Of a DNA stretch of 64,000 nucleotides, positions 16,148 through 25,351 are shown piece after piece (within the stretch, counting starts at the first letter, position 1; each line of letters begins with the position of its first letter). The stretch is taken from positions 46,390 through 110,389 of the forward strand of contig NZ_VFEV01000023.1 in the NCBI RefSeq assembly GCF_007858275.1. The letters are read 5' to 3'. This DNA is from Pseudomonas proteolytica (GTDB lineage Bacteria; Pseudomonadota; Gammaproteobacteria; Pseudomonadales; Pseudomonadaceae). The notes under the pieces are model-generated. The model saw only the letters and a program-made list of their open reading frames with translations, was not told where the DNA came from and did no database searches. The position numbers and the translations under genes were made by a program.

Positions 16148-16497
16148 GGCAGGATCTCCAGGATATTTTCCGGCGGGCGGCCAATCACAGCCTTGTCGGC
16201 GGTGGCCAGGATCGGCCGTTCCATCAACTTGGGGTGGGCGGCGATGGCAGCAATCAATTGCGCCTCGCTGAGGCTGGCGTCGGCCAGGTTGAGGGTCTTG
16301 TATTCGTCTTCGCCGGTGCGCAGCAGTTGCCGGGCGCTGATCCCCAGTTTGCCGAGCAGGGCTTCAAGCTGCGCGGCGTCCAGCGGGGTTTCCAGGTAAC
16401 GCACGACGGTGGGCGCCAGGCCACGGGCTTGCAGCAGTTCGAGCGCACCGCGGGATTTCGAGCAGCGCGGGTTGTGATAAAGCGTCAGATCGGTCAT
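16144..16497 (-). CDS. arsC: ArsC-family (glutaredoxin-dependent arsenate reductase-like) protein
   Basis: 117-aa thioredoxin-fold protein with the single catalytic cysteine in YHNPRCSKSRGALELL (C12) and the arginines of ArsC (R60 in LLRTGEDEYK, R93 in MERPILATADKAVIGRPPE). These match glutaredoxin-linked arsenate reductase, which reduces arsenate to arsenite. It is not in an ars operon: no arsB, arsR or arsH is near, and it is coupled to wrbA. The cellular substrate may therefore not be arsenate. The start has a weak ribosome-binding site. Confidence 0.88.
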   Translation of the reverse strand: MTDLTLYHNPRCSKSRGALELLQARGLAPTVVRYLETPLDAAQLEALLGKLGISARQLLRTGEDEYKTLNLADASLSEAQLIAAIAAHPKLMERPILATADKAVIGRPPENILEILP

Positions 16498-16612
16498 GTG
16501 CGGGTCGCATCTTGCGTAAGGTGGCGGGTATTCTACCTGCGCTGCGGCTTGTGCTTAAACCGTAAGAGGCGATCCGCCGCAGCCCACGTTCATTTTTGCT
16601 AAGGATTACCCC

Positions 16613-17074
16613 ATGACACGGCGACTGATAGGCGCACTGGCAGTTATCACCACCCTCCTGCTCAGTGGCTGCGGCAATGATTATGGCGTCGACCAATACG
16701 GTCAGAAAGTCGCGTCCGAACGCGTCGACAAGCAATGGCTGGTGGTCAATTACTGGGCCGAGTGGTGTGGTCCGTGCCGCATCGAAATCCCTGAGCTCAA
16801 CGCCCTGGCCGAGCAGCTCAAGGGCCAGCCGGTGAGTGTGTTCGGCGTCAACTTCGACAACGTGCAGGGTGAAGAACTCAAGAGCGCGAGCGAGAAGCTG
16901 GGCATCAAGTTCACCGTGTTGGCACAGAACCCCGAGGCGATTTTTGATATCCCGCGCAGCGAAGCGTTGCCGGTGACCTACATCATCGATGACAAGGGCA
17001 AGGTGCGGGCGCAGATGTTGGGTGAGCAGACGGCGGAAGGTGTACTGGCCAAGCTCAAAGAGTTGCGCGGCTGA
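16613..17074 (+). CDS. TlpA-like thioredoxin-fold lipoprotein
   Basis: 153-aa envelope thiol-disulfide protein. The signal peptide ends in the lipobox LLSGC (C20), followed by N and D. The mature domain has the active site WCGPC in YWAEWCGPCRIEIPELNALA (about 47-62) and the cis-proline region EALPVTYIIDDKGKV (about 121). It likely keeps periplasmic thiols reduced or acts in heme or cofactor maturation, as TlpA/ResA relatives do; the partner is unknown. AAGGAT precedes the ATG. It is divergent from arsC. Confidence 0.88.
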   Translation: MTRRLIGALAVITTLLLSGCGNDYGVDQYGQKVASERVDKQWLVVNYWAEWCGPCRIEIPELNALAEQLKGQPVSVFGVNFDNVQGEELKSASEKLGIKFTVLAQNPEAIFDIPRSEALPVTYIIDDKGKVRAQMLGEQTAEGVLAKLKELRG

Positions 17075-17088
17075 AGCTTCGCGATCTC

Positions 17089-17189
17089 TGCAGGAGCGAG
17101 CTCGCTCGCGAAGCACTCACAGGCACCGCGTTCATCCGGGATGCACGGGTTTTTGTTGACGTTCTTCGCGAGCAAGCTCGCTCCTACAG
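17089..17189. repeat. REPIN of the GTAGGAGCGAGC family
   Basis: Inverted arms TGCAGGAGCGAGCTCGCTCG and CTTCGCGAGCAAGCTCGCTC with a 50-nt spacer (CATCCGGGATGCACGGG) similar to the 15.1 kb copy. It sits between convergent genes. Confidence 0.85.
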
Positions 17190-17197
17190 GCGTTGGG

Positions 17198-17602
17198 TCA
17201 GCCTTCTTCCAGCCACAGGCGCAGAGGCTTGCCCTCGGCAGGCCAGAAACGGGTCTGCTCGATGGGCGAGATATCCCAGCGCTGCACGGTTTCCAGGGCC
17301 TTGAAGAAGCGCTGCTCTTGCTCCATCAGGGCTTCGGCACACAGCTTGCGGGTACTGCCGATCTTGCCGAAGCTGAGCTTGTCACCGTCCAGGCTGTAGG
17401 GCGCGAACCAGTGGTTGCAGCCGCCATTGCCATAGGCCCGGCCATCGGCGCCGAGGGTCACGGTCAGGTGGGCGTAATCCATCAGTGGCCGTTCGCCGAT
17501 CCATTCGACGATGTAGCTGTGATCCTGCTTGAGCTTGACCTCATCGCTGGCGCAGCCGGCGAGGCCGACGCCCAGCGCGGCGAGCACCAGCAGGCGCTTC
17601 AT
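17198..17602 (-). CDS. META-domain lipoprotein (HslJ-like)
   Basis: 134-aa lipoprotein with signal peptide and lipobox GLAGC (C17). The META domain follows: IGERPLMDYAHLTVTLGADGRAYGNGGCNHW is the hallmark segment with the conserved GxGGCN. HslJ-type META proteins are linked to outer-membrane stress and novobiocin resistance in E. coli; this is family knowledge. The ATG at 17602 overlaps the stop of the upstream gene by 4 bp (ATGA), so I use it rather than the in-frame start at 17629. Confidence 0.85.
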   Translation of the reverse strand: MKRLLVLAALGVGLAGCASDEVKLKQDHSYIVEWIGERPLMDYAHLTVTLGADGRAYGNGGCNHWFAPYSLDGDKLSFGKIGSTRKLCAEALMEQEQRFFKALETVQRWDISPIEQTRFWPAEGKPLRLWLEEG

Positions 17603-18039
17603 TGCGCGGTCTTCTGGCATTTCGGGCAACGGTGTTTATCACCGACAGTGGCCCAGCCCAGCTCGGCAATGCGCGCGGTGGCCGCCGGTTGCAGTGGCTC
17701 CTTGGTCAGCTTGGTCTCCACCGAGAACTCAAACTCCAGCACCGCGTCGCAGCTGTCGCAGTTGACCTTCCAGGTGTGAATTTCCAGCTCGCCGAACTTC
17801 GGCCCTTGCGCCATGGCGACCCATTGCCCGGCCGGGCGGATGGAGTAGCGCGCATCGCCTTCGACGGTCAGGCGCATCGACAGGGTCTTGCTGCCGCGCA
17901 AGGTGACGATCAGCACGTCGCCATGCTTGATCGAGCCACCATTGCCGGTGACTTGGTAACGACCCGGCACCAGGGCGCGGCATTCGATCAGGGTGTGTTG
18001 TGGGCTCAGCAAACTGAAGCGGAAATCGTGTTCGGCCAT
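17599..18039 (-). CDS. Conserved hypothetical protein with two CxxC pairs
   Basis: 146-aa protein I cannot place in a named family. The N-terminal two thirds is beta-rich (HDFRFSLLSPQHTLIECRALVPGRYQVTGNG in sections). A cysteine pair CDSC lies at about residue 91 and a second, CPKC, at about 139 near the C terminus, suggesting a structural zinc site. No signal peptide is seen. The ATG at 18039 has GGAGG 7-11 nt upstream; earlier in-frame starts lack one. It is coupled to the META lipoprotein gene and only about 70 bp after ldhA, so the three may be cotranscribed. Confidence 0.75.
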   Translation of the reverse strand: MAEHDFRFSLLSPQHTLIECRALVPGRYQVTGNGGSIKHGDVLIVTLRGSKTLSMRLTVEGDARYSIRPAGQWVAMAQGPKFGELEIHTWKVNCDSCDAVLEFEFSVETKLTKEPLQPAATARIAELGWATVGDKHRCPKCQKTAQ

Positions 18040-18110
18040 GGATCCTCCAAATAGGCGCGGCATCCTATCACGCTCGCCTGTATACCATGCGCGCGGTATG
18101 TGACCGTTGA

Positions 18111-19100
18111 TCATCCGTGCACCAGGTTTTGCGGTTGACCGCTGGCCCAGGCCTGGATATTGGCCAGGGTGGTCCCGGCAATCGCCGCCAGCGCTTCGCG
18201 TGTCAGGAATGCCTGGTGCGCGGTGATGATTACATTGGGGAAGGTCAGCAGGCGCGCCAGCACGTCGTCCTGCAACGGCAGGTCCGAGCGGTCCTCAAAA
18301 AACAGTTGGGCTTCTTCCTCGTACACATCCAGGCCCAGGTAGCCCAATTGCCCGTCCTTGAGCGCTTCGATCAGCGCCGGGGTATCCACCAGGCCGCCGC
18401 GGCCGGTATTGATCAGCATCGCCCCCGGCTGCATATGGGCCAGGGATTGGGCATTGATCAGGTGCTTGCTTTCGGCGGTCAGCGGGCAGTGCAGGCTGAT
18501 GATCTGCGCCTGGGCCAATAACTGGGGCAGGTCGACATAGCGCGCGCCAAGGGCTTCGACCTGCGGGTTGGGATAGGGGTCGTAGGCCAGCAAGGTGCAG
18601 CCAAAACCGGCCATGATCTTGGCAAAGGTCGCGCCGATCTGCCCGGTGCCCACTACGCCAACGGTCTTGCCTACCAGGTCGAAGCCGGTCAGGCCGTGCA
18701 GGCTGAAGTCGCCGTCGCGGGTGCGGTTGTAGGCGCGGTGCAGGCGACGATTGAGGGCCAGCACCAGGGCCACGGCATGTTCGGCCACCGCGTGGGGCGA
18801 GTAGGCAGGCACCCGCACGATGGTCAGGCCCAGGCGTTTGGCGGCGGCCAGGTCCACATGGTTGTAGCCGGCCGAGCGCAGGGCGATCAGGCGCGTGCCA
18901 CCGGCGGCGAGGTGTTCGAGCACCGCTGTGCTGAGGTCGTCGTTGATAAAGGCACAGACCACTTCGTGCTTGTCGGCCAGGGCCACGGTATCGAGGTTCA
19001 GGCGTGCCGGTTGGAATTGCAGCTCCATGCCTGCGGGCAGCGGTTCGGCGAGAAAGCTGTCGCGGTCATAAGTCTGGCTGCTGAATAGAATGATGCGCAT
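18111..19100 (-). CDS. ldhA: D-lactate dehydrogenase (fermentative)
   Basis: NAD-dependent 2-hydroxyacid dehydrogenase of 329 aa, reducing pyruvate to D-lactate. The N-terminal catalytic part has RSAGYNHVDLAAAKRLGL. The Rossmann motif is GVVGTGQIGATFAKIMAGFG (about 147). The active-site residues are R236 in INTGRGGLVD, a glutamate in the following helix, and H297 in ITAHQAFLTREAL, as in LdhA. The ATG at 19100 has GGGAG upstream; an in-frame start at 19178 is inside a REP sequence. It lies about 100 bp after gacS on the same strand, a linkage also found in P. aeruginosa as I recall. Confidence 0.92.
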   Translation of the reverse strand: MRIILFSSQTYDRDSFLAEPLPAGMELQFQPARLNLDTVALADKHEVVCAFINDDLSTAVLEHLAAGGTRLIALRSAGYNHVDLAAAKRLGLTIVRVPAYSPHAVAEHAVALVLALNRRLHRAYNRTRDGDFSLHGLTGFDLVGKTVGVVGTGQIGATFAKIMAGFGCTLLAYDPYPNPQVEALGARYVDLPQLLAQAQIISLHCPLTAESKHLINAQSLAHMQPGAMLINTGRGGLVDTPALIEALKDGQLGYLGLDVYEEEAQLFFEDRSDLPLQDDVLARLLTFPNVIITAHQAFLTREALAAIAGTTLANIQAWASGQPQNLVHG

Positions 19101-19133
19101 CAAAGGGCTCCCTGCAAGATAGCGTGTGGTACC

Positions 19134-19161
19134 TGTAGGCGCCGGCAAGCCGGCTCCAACA
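19134..19161. repeat. Solitary REP sequence
   Basis: TGTAGGCGCCGGCAAGCCGG is a single, short REP with internal dyad, between gacS and ldhA. It may stabilise or attenuate read-through. Confidence 0.65.
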
Positions 19162-19202
19162 AGTATGTTGCCCGTCATGGGGGTTTGGCGTGTTGTTCTG
19201 TG

Positions 19203-21956
19203 TCAGGCGTTGACCCGGGCTTCGCTGGCAAGGCGGGCAATCGCCATGTCCAACTCATCGAGGGCGGCGATGGCCTTGGCGTCATCTTGCTTGAGCAAGG
19301 TTTCGGCGCGCTGGCAGGCGGCGCGTAATTGCGGCACGCCGCAGTAGCGGGTGGCGCCATGCAGGCGGTGGACCCGTTCGATCAGCGCGTTATTGTCGTT
19401 GGCTTCGCGGGCGATGCACACCGCCTCGCGGTCGGCTTCCAGGGACGCCAGCAGCATGGCCAGCATGTCGGCGGCCAAGTCTGCCTTGCCGGCCGCCAGG
19501 CGCAGGCCTTCCTCATGGTCCAGCACTGGCAGTTGGGCGGCGGGGCCGTGGCCTTCGACGGCGCGCTCCGGTCCTTGATTGCGCAAGGCCAGGCCGGTCC
19601 ATTTCAGCACCACTTGGGCCAGTTGCCGCTCGCTGATGGGTTTGGTCAGGTAGTCATCCATGCCGCTTTGCAGCAGGGCGCGTTTTTCATTGGCCATGGC
19701 ATGGGCCGTCAGCGCGACGATAGGCAGCGGTGTGCCATGGCGCTCGCTTTCCCACTGGCGAATCGCCTCGGTGCTCTGGCGCCCGTCCATACCGGGCATC
19801 TGCACATCCATCAGCACCAGGTCGAAGGCTTCTTTTTTCACCGCTTCGATGGCGGTATAGCCGCTTTCCACGGCCTGGACCTTGGCGCCCATGTCTTCGA
19901 GCAGGGTCTGCACCAGCAGCAGGTTGGCCGGGTTGTCATCGACACACAGCACCCGTGGCGCGCGGCTGGACAACGGTTCGCCGGGCTCGTTGCGCAACGG
20001 CCGCGGGCTGATCAGGTCGGACAGTGCCCGGCGCAATTTGCGGGTGCAGGCCGGTTTGGCCTGCAGCTGGCTGTTGGGGTTGGGCACCGACAGGTTGAAC
20101 AGCAATTGCTCGGTGGTCGGGCACAGCACCAGGACTTTGCAGCCCAGGTGTTCGAGGTCCCACAGGTGTTGGTTGAGGCGTTCCGGCGGAATGTCATTGG
20201 CGGTGATGCCCAACACCGCCAGGTCGATGGCATGTTCGGTCTGGTGCGCGCTGGTGATGCCGTTGGTGAGGTTCTCCAGGCTGTTGAACGGCGTGACCTC
20301 CAGGCCACAGTCTTCCAACTGGTGTTGCAGGGCCTGGCGCGCCAGTTCGTGATTCTCCAGCACCGCCACGCGCCGGCCCAGCAGCGGCGGGGAGGGCAGG
20401 TCTTCGATATCGTCGCGGGTCTTGGGCAGGTTGAGGCTGATCCAGAACTCCGAACCCTGGCCCGGCGTGCTGTCGACGCCGATTTCGCCGCCCATCTGCT
20501 CGATCAGGCGCTTGGAGATCACCAGGCCCAACCCCGTGCCGCCGGGCTGGCGGGACAGTGAGTTATCGGCCTGGCTGAAGGCCTGGAACAGGGCGCGTAC
20601 ATCCTGGTTGGACAAGCCGATGCCGGTGTCCTGCACGCTGATGCGCAGTTGTACGCTGTCTTCCTGCTCGTCTTCAAGCATGGCCCGGGCCACGATAGTG
20701 CCCTCGCGGGTGAACTTGATGGCATTGCTCACCAGGTTGGTGAGGATCTGCTTGAGACGCAACGGGTCGCCCACCAGGGACAGGGGCGTATCGCGGTAGA
20801 CCAGGCTCACCAGCTCCAGCTGTTTGGCGTGGGCGGCCGGGGCGAGAATGGTCAGGGTGTCTTGCAGCAGGTCGCGCAGGTTGAACGGAATATTGTCGAG
20901 TACCAGCTTGCCGGCTTCGATTTTCGAGAAGTCGAGAATTTCGTTGATGATACCCAGCAGGTTGTCGGCGGATTTTTCGATGGTGCCCAGGTAATCCAAC
21001 TGACGGGGCGACAGCTCGCTTTTCTGCAGCAGGTGGGTAAAACCGAGGATGCCGTTGAGCGGCGTGCGGATTTCATGGCTCATATTGGCCAGGAACTCCG
21101 ACTTGATGCGGCTGGCCTCGAGGGCCTCCTTGCGGGCCAGGTCCAGCTCGATGTTCTGGATCTCGATGGTTTCCAGGTTCTGGCGCACATCTTCGGTGGC
21201 CTGGTCGATACTGTGTTGCAGTTCTTCCTGGGCGTTTTGCAGGGTTTCGGCCATGCGGTTGATACCGGACGCCAGTTGATCCAGCTCCTGGCTGCCCAAG
21301 GGCGGCAAACGGGTTTCCAGGTTGCCATCCTTGAGCTGCGCCACCGCTTGCTTGATCTGCCCGATGGGTGAGTTGATCGTGCGGCTGATGCGCAATGCCA
21401 GGGCTGCGGTGCAAATCAGGCCGACGGCGATCAACAGGAGGCTGGCGAACAGGCTGCGATAGCCGCGTAGCAACATGCCGTTGTGGGACAGTTCCAGCTC
21501 GACCCAGCCCAGCAGGCGGTCGGCTTCGTCGGGAATCAGCTCGCCGGCGAGGTTACGATGGCGGCCGAACACGGGCAGCAGGTAGCGGGTGGCGTCATTG
21601 TCGGTGCGTTGCAACAGGTGTGAGCTGTTGCCGATGGGCGGAGGGTTGAGCATGGTCGGGCCGGCATGGGCCAGGGACGAGCGGTCGGGCGCCAGGAAGG
21701 ACACGGCCCGCACATCGACTTGTTCCAGGGACTGGGTAGCGATGCGCTCCAGCAGATCGATGTTCTTGCTGCCCAGTGCCGGCGCCACCAGCGGCGCCAA
21801 CTGTTCGGCGATCATCTCGCCGCGATTGAGCAGTTGGGTTTGCAGATCCGAAAGCTGCATCCAGGTGAAATAACCGCCCAGCAGCAATGCCATCAGGCTG
21901 GTAGGCAATAAGGTCAGCAACAGTACGCGGCCTTTTATCCCCATTCTTCTTAGCAC
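19203..21956 (-). CDS. gacS: Hybrid sensor kinase GacS
   Basis: Global sensor of the Gac/Rsm pathway, 917 aa, which phosphorylates GacA to switch on small RNAs that titrate RsmA and so secondary metabolism. It has helix 1 (VLLLTLLPTSLMALLLGGYF), a periplasmic domain to about 165, helix 2 and a HAMP domain. The kinase has H294 in NMSHEIRTPLNGIL, NLVSNAIKF, DTGIGL and GGTGLGLVISK. The receiver has D717 in VLMDVQMPGMDG. The C-terminal Hpt has H866 in RLHGATRY. This H-D-H phosphorelay is that of GacS/BarA. The start is GTG with GGGAG upstream. No truncation or frameshift is seen, although gacS often mutates in laboratory culture. Confidence 0.96.
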   Translation of the reverse strand: MLRRMGIKGRVLLLTLLPTSLMALLLGGYFTWMQLSDLQTQLLNRGEMIAEQLAPLVAPALGSKNIDLLERIATQSLEQVDVRAVSFLAPDRSSLAHAGPTMLNPPPIGNSSHLLQRTDNDATRYLLPVFGRHRNLAGELIPDEADRLLGWVELELSHNGMLLRGYRSLFASLLLIAVGLICTAALALRISRTINSPIGQIKQAVAQLKDGNLETRLPPLGSQELDQLASGINRMAETLQNAQEELQHSIDQATEDVRQNLETIEIQNIELDLARKEALEASRIKSEFLANMSHEIRTPLNGILGFTHLLQKSELSPRQLDYLGTIEKSADNLLGIINEILDFSKIEAGKLVLDNIPFNLRDLLQDTLTILAPAAHAKQLELVSLVYRDTPLSLVGDPLRLKQILTNLVSNAIKFTREGTIVARAMLEDEQEDSVQLRISVQDTGIGLSNQDVRALFQAFSQADNSLSRQPGGTGLGLVISKRLIEQMGGEIGVDSTPGQGSEFWISLNLPKTRDDIEDLPSPPLLGRRVAVLENHELARQALQHQLEDCGLEVTPFNSLENLTNGITSAHQTEHAIDLAVLGITANDIPPERLNQHLWDLEHLGCKVLVLCPTTEQLLFNLSVPNPNSQLQAKPACTRKLRRALSDLISPRPLRNEPGEPLSSRAPRVLCVDDNPANLLLVQTLLEDMGAKVQAVESGYTAIEAVKKEAFDLVLMDVQMPGMDGRQSTEAIRQWESERHGTPLPIVALTAHAMANEKRALLQSGMDDYLTKPISERQLAQVVLKWTGLALRNQGPERAVEGHGPAAQLPVLDHEEGLRLAAGKADLAADMLAMLLASLEADREAVCIAREANDNNALIERVHRLHGATRYCGVPQLRAACQRAETLLKQDDAKAIAALDELDMAIARLASEARVNA

Positions 21957-22174
21957 GCCACTCTCCCGCTACCACACTGATGTCGACATTCTACGCAGGC
22001 ATCCGGCCCGCGCTACCTGCGCAGTGTAGCCATATGAGGGGCTTGGAATCTTGCAAAAAATGCTTGAGAGGGCGATGGCGGGATTATTGAGCGGCAGTAA
22101 CGGCGGGTATCGCTGCCTTCCTGATCGTCAAAGCGTGCGCGTACTTCGGTAGGCGCTGGCTTGCCCGCGATGGC

Positions 22175-22317
22175 CATAGGTATCTATACAACTTTGCCGC
22201 AACGCCTAAACCCAGGCAGATAGCGCCGTTGTGGCGAGCGGGCTTGTCGGAACGCCGCATCGCCCGCTCGCCACGGGGGAGTTCGTCAGTTTCTGAAAGT
22301 TGTGTAGATACCTATGA
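22175..22317 (+). mobile_element. MITE-like element in REP, copy 2 (143 bp)
   Basis: The shortest copy. Terminal repeats are CATAGGTATCTATACAACTT and, inverted, CATAGGTATCTACACAACTT, one mismatch in 20. A perfect 9-bp direct repeat CGCGATGGC brackets it (22166-22174 and 22318-22326), and the left repeat belongs to an intact REP arm (GGCGCTGGCTTGCCCGCG). The inner arms match copy 1 closely; only the centre is shorter, about 20 nt between GTGGCGAGCGGGCTTG and its complement. It lies in the 410-bp gap between gacS and the DUF2062 gene, which otherwise holds only the gacS promoter region. Confidence 0.82.
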
Positions 22318-22368
22318 CGCGATGGCGCCAGCCGGGACCCCTCTGCTCCTGAACTGAGGGGCCGCCTT

Positions 22369-22884
22369 CTATCGATTACGCTGCTGGCGCTTTTTCCATT
22401 GATGACCCACCCACCACCGCCAATACACCATCGTCAGGCAGTACGCCAACGCGCCCAAGACCAGCCCCATCACCACCGAGCCAAGCAGGAACGGCTGCCA
22501 CATGGTCGACAGTTGCCCACTGATCCATTCCCAGGTCAGTTCGTCGGGCAGGGTGCGCGGAGGGATGTTCATCAGCCAGGTGCCGGTCATGTAGGTGCAG
22601 AAGAACACCACCGGCATGGTGATTGGGTTGGTCAGCCATACCAGGCTCACGGCGATGGGCATATTGCCGCGCACGCAGATGGCGAGGACGGCCGCCAGCA
22701 GCATCTGCAAGGGGATGGGAATGAAGGCGGCAAACAGGCCGACAGCCATGGCCCGGGCAACCGAGTGCCGGTTGAGGTGCCAAAGGTTGGGGTCATGGAG
22801 CAGCGTCCCGAGAAAGCGTAAGGACTTGTGTTCCCGAATGCTGGTCGGATCGGGCATGTACCGTTTGAATAAGCGCCGTGGCAT
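22369..22884 (-). CDS. DUF2062 membrane protein
   Basis: 171-aa protein of the DUF2062 family, function unknown. The conserved start PRRLFKRYMPDP and LHDPNLWHLNRHSVARAMAVGLFAAFIPIP are followed by hydrophobic helices around GNMPIAVSLVWLTNPITMPVV. That central segment is the family hallmark. It is divergent from comEC, as in P. aeruginosa as I recall. Confidence 0.85.
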   Translation of the reverse strand: MPRRLFKRYMPDPTSIREHKSLRFLGTLLHDPNLWHLNRHSVARAMAVGLFAAFIPIPLQMLLAAVLAICVRGNMPIAVSLVWLTNPITMPVVFFCTYMTGTWLMNIPPRTLPDELTWEWISGQLSTMWQPFLLGSVVMGLVLGALAYCLTMVYWRWWVGHQWKKRQQRNR

Positions 22885-23020
22885 AGGGGGTCCAGGTCAG
22901 TTCGAGGGGCAAGTATGCCCGTATTCTACGAACGGGAAATTCAGACTTTGTGACAAAAAATCATAGTCCTCCCGGAACCACTCGGCTAACACTCAATGGG
23001 TCACTTTCAAGGAATGATCC

Positions 23021-25276
23021 ATGCGTACAGGGATGTTTGCGCTGGCGTTGGGGCTGCTGGCGTTGCGCCTGCTGCCTGCCTTGCCGCCGGTCGGTTGGTT
23101 GCTGGTGTTGCCGGTGGTGGCGTTGATGCTGCTGCCGTTTCGAACTTATCCGCTGGCATTTTTCCTGTTGGGCCTGGGGTGGGCCTGTTTCAGCGCGCAA
23201 CGGGCCCTCGACGATCGGCTCAGCCCCGCGCTGGACGGCCAGACTCGCTGGCTGGAAGGGCGCGTCAGCGGGCTGCCGCAGCAGGCCAATGGGGTGGTGC
23301 GCTTCGAGTTGAGCGACAGCCGGTCACGTCAGGACCGGCTGCCCCAGCGTATCCGCGTGAGCTGGCAGGGCGGCCCCGCAGTGCGCAGCGGTGAGCGCTG
23401 GCGTTTGGCGGTGACCCTCAAGCGTCCCGCCGGCCTACTGAATTTCCATGGCTTCGACCAGGAGGCCTGGCTGTTGGCCCAGCGTGTGGGGGCGATCGGG
23501 TCGGTCAAGGATGGCCAGCGCCTGGCGCCGGCCCGGCATGCCTGGCGCGATGGGATCCGCCAGCAGTTGTTGGCAGTCGATGCCCAGGGCCGCGAAGCCG
23601 GGCTGGCTGCACTGGTGCTGGGCGACGGCTCCGGTCTGGCCGCCGAGGACTGGCGCATTTTGCAGGCCACCGGCACCGTGCATCTATTGGTCATCTCCGG
23701 CCAACATATCGGCCTGTTATCGGGCTTGATCTACGCCCTGGTGGCCGGGCTGGCCCGCTACGGCGGCTGGCCCAGGCGCTTGCCCTGGCTGCCTTGGGCC
23801 TGCGGCCTGGCATTTGCCGGCGCGCTGGCCTATGGCGTGCTGGCCGGTTTTGAAGTGCCGGTGCAGCGGGCCTGTGTAATGGTGGGGCTGGTGCTGCTGT
23901 GGCGCTTGCGGTTTCGCCATCTGGGGGTCTGGTGGCCACTACTGCTGGCCCTGAATGCGGTGTTGATCATCGAACCGCTGGCCAGCCTACAACCGGGGTT
24001 TTGGCTGTCGTTTGCCGCCGTGGCCGTGTTGGTGCTGGCCTTCGGCGGCCGCCTGGGGCCATGGCGCGCCTGGCTTGCCTGGACCCGTGCCCAATGGCTG
24101 ATCGCTATTGGTCTGTTCCCGCTGCTGCTGATCCTCGGCTTGCCCATCAGCTTGAGTGCGCCGCTGGCCAATCTGTTTGCCGTGCCGTGGATCAGCCTGC
24201 TGGTGCTGCCGTTGGCGCTGGCGGGCACGCTGTTGCTGGCGCTGCCGTGGCTGGGCGGCGGCCTGCTGTGGCTGGCGGGTGGCGCACTGGATTGGCTGTT
24301 CATGGCCCTGGCCATGCTGGCCGAACGCGTACCGGCCTGGATGCCTGCCGAGGTGCCCGTTGGCTACTGGTTGCTGAGCCTGCTGGGGGCACTGCTGTTA
24401 TTGATGCCCAAGGGCATTCCCTTTCGCCTGCTGGGTTGGCCCCTGTTGCTGCTGGCGGTGTTCCCGCCCCGCGAATCGATCCCGTTGGGGCAGGTAGCGG
24501 TGGAGCAACTGGATGTCGGCCAGGGCCTGTCGATAGTGCTGCGCACCCGCAACCATGTGCTGTTGTATGACGCCGGTCCGCGGCTTGGGGAGTTCGACCT
24601 CGGTGAGCGCGTGGTACTGCCGGCGCTGCGCAAGCTGGGGGTTGGCCAAGTGGACTTGATGCTGCTCAGTCACGCCGACGCCGACCATGCCGGGGGCGCT
24701 GCGGCGGTTGCGCGGGGGTTGCCGGTCAAGCGGGTGGTGGGCGGGGAAACCCAGGGCCTGCCAGCGTTCCTCCAGACCCAGGCCTGTGTCAGCGGTGAGC
24801 AATGGGAATGGGACGGTGTGGCGTTCCAACTGTGGCAATGGGCGGATGCCAGCAACGGCAATGCGAAGTCCTGCGTGCTGCAAGTCCAGGCCAATGGTGA
24901 GCGCCTGCTGCTGACCGGCGATATAGACCGCGAGGCCGAGCGGGCCTTGCTCGCCACGCCCCTGGCGGTCGCCACCGATTGGCTGCAAGCGCCCCATCAT
25001 GGCAGTCGCAGTTCCTCGTCATGGCCGTTCGTCCAGCGAGTCGCCCCCAAGGCCGTGTTGATCTCCCGCGGGCGTGGTAACTCCTTTGGCCATCCGCACC
25101 CGCAAGTACTGGCGCGTTACCGGTATTTGCGCAGCGCCATTTATGACAGCGCCGAGCAGGGCGCCATCCGCCTGCGCCTGGGGGCTTTCCAGGCGCCGGT
25201 CATGGCACGCAGCCAGCGTCGTTTCTGGCGCGCGCCTGTCATTGACAGTTACCAAAGGCCGGTGCCTGCGACATGA
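23021..25276 (+). CDS. comEC: DNA internalisation-related competence protein ComEC/Rec2
   Basis: Inner-membrane channel for uptake of single-stranded DNA during natural transformation; 751 aa. The N terminus has hydrophobic helices and DUF4131-like sequence. The competence domain carries LLVISGQHIGLLSGLIYAL (about 225) and several helices to about 480. The C-terminal metallo-beta-lactamase-like domain has LDVGQGLSIVLRT, the metal motif LLSHADADHAGG (about 550) and LQAPHHGSRSSSS (about 660). All parts appear intact. The ATG has AAGGA 7-11 nt upstream. Confidence 0.93.
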   Translation: MRTGMFALALGLLALRLLPALPPVGWLLVLPVVALMLLPFRTYPLAFFLLGLGWACFSAQRALDDRLSPALDGQTRWLEGRVSGLPQQANGVVRFELSDSRSRQDRLPQRIRVSWQGGPAVRSGERWRLAVTLKRPAGLLNFHGFDQEAWLLAQRVGAIGSVKDGQRLAPARHAWRDGIRQQLLAVDAQGREAGLAALVLGDGSGLAAEDWRILQATGTVHLLVISGQHIGLLSGLIYALVAGLARYGGWPRRLPWLPWACGLAFAGALAYGVLAGFEVPVQRACVMVGLVLLWRLRFRHLGVWWPLLLALNAVLIIEPLASLQPGFWLSFAAVAVLVLAFGGRLGPWRAWLAWTRAQWLIAIGLFPLLLILGLPISLSAPLANLFAVPWISLLVLPLALAGTLLLALPWLGGGLLWLAGGALDWLFMALAMLAERVPAWMPAEVPVGYWLLSLLGALLLLMPKGIPFRLLGWPLLLLAVFPPRESIPLGQVAVEQLDVGQGLSIVLRTRNHVLLYDAGPRLGEFDLGERVVLPALRKLGVGQVDLMLLSHADADHAGGAAAVARGLPVKRVVGGETQGLPAFLQTQACVSGEQWEWDGVAFQLWQWADASNGNAKSCVLQVQANGERLLLTGDIDREAERALLATPLAVATDWLQAPHHGSRSSSSWPFVQRVAPKAVLISRGRGNSFGHPHPQVLARYRYLRSAIYDSAEQGAIRLRLGAFQAPVMARSQRRFWRAPVIDSYQRPVPAT

Positions 25277-25351
25277 TGGCTGTCGGCGGGCAGGCCCTTC
25301 CTCGCCAGCCTATATGCTAAAGTGGCGCACTTTTTCGAGGGGACATTCACT

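Noticed and set aside
22021..22174. Expected cysM next to gacS
   Set aside because: Only a REP arm and low-information sequence are present before MITE copy 2; no cysM remnant is seen.
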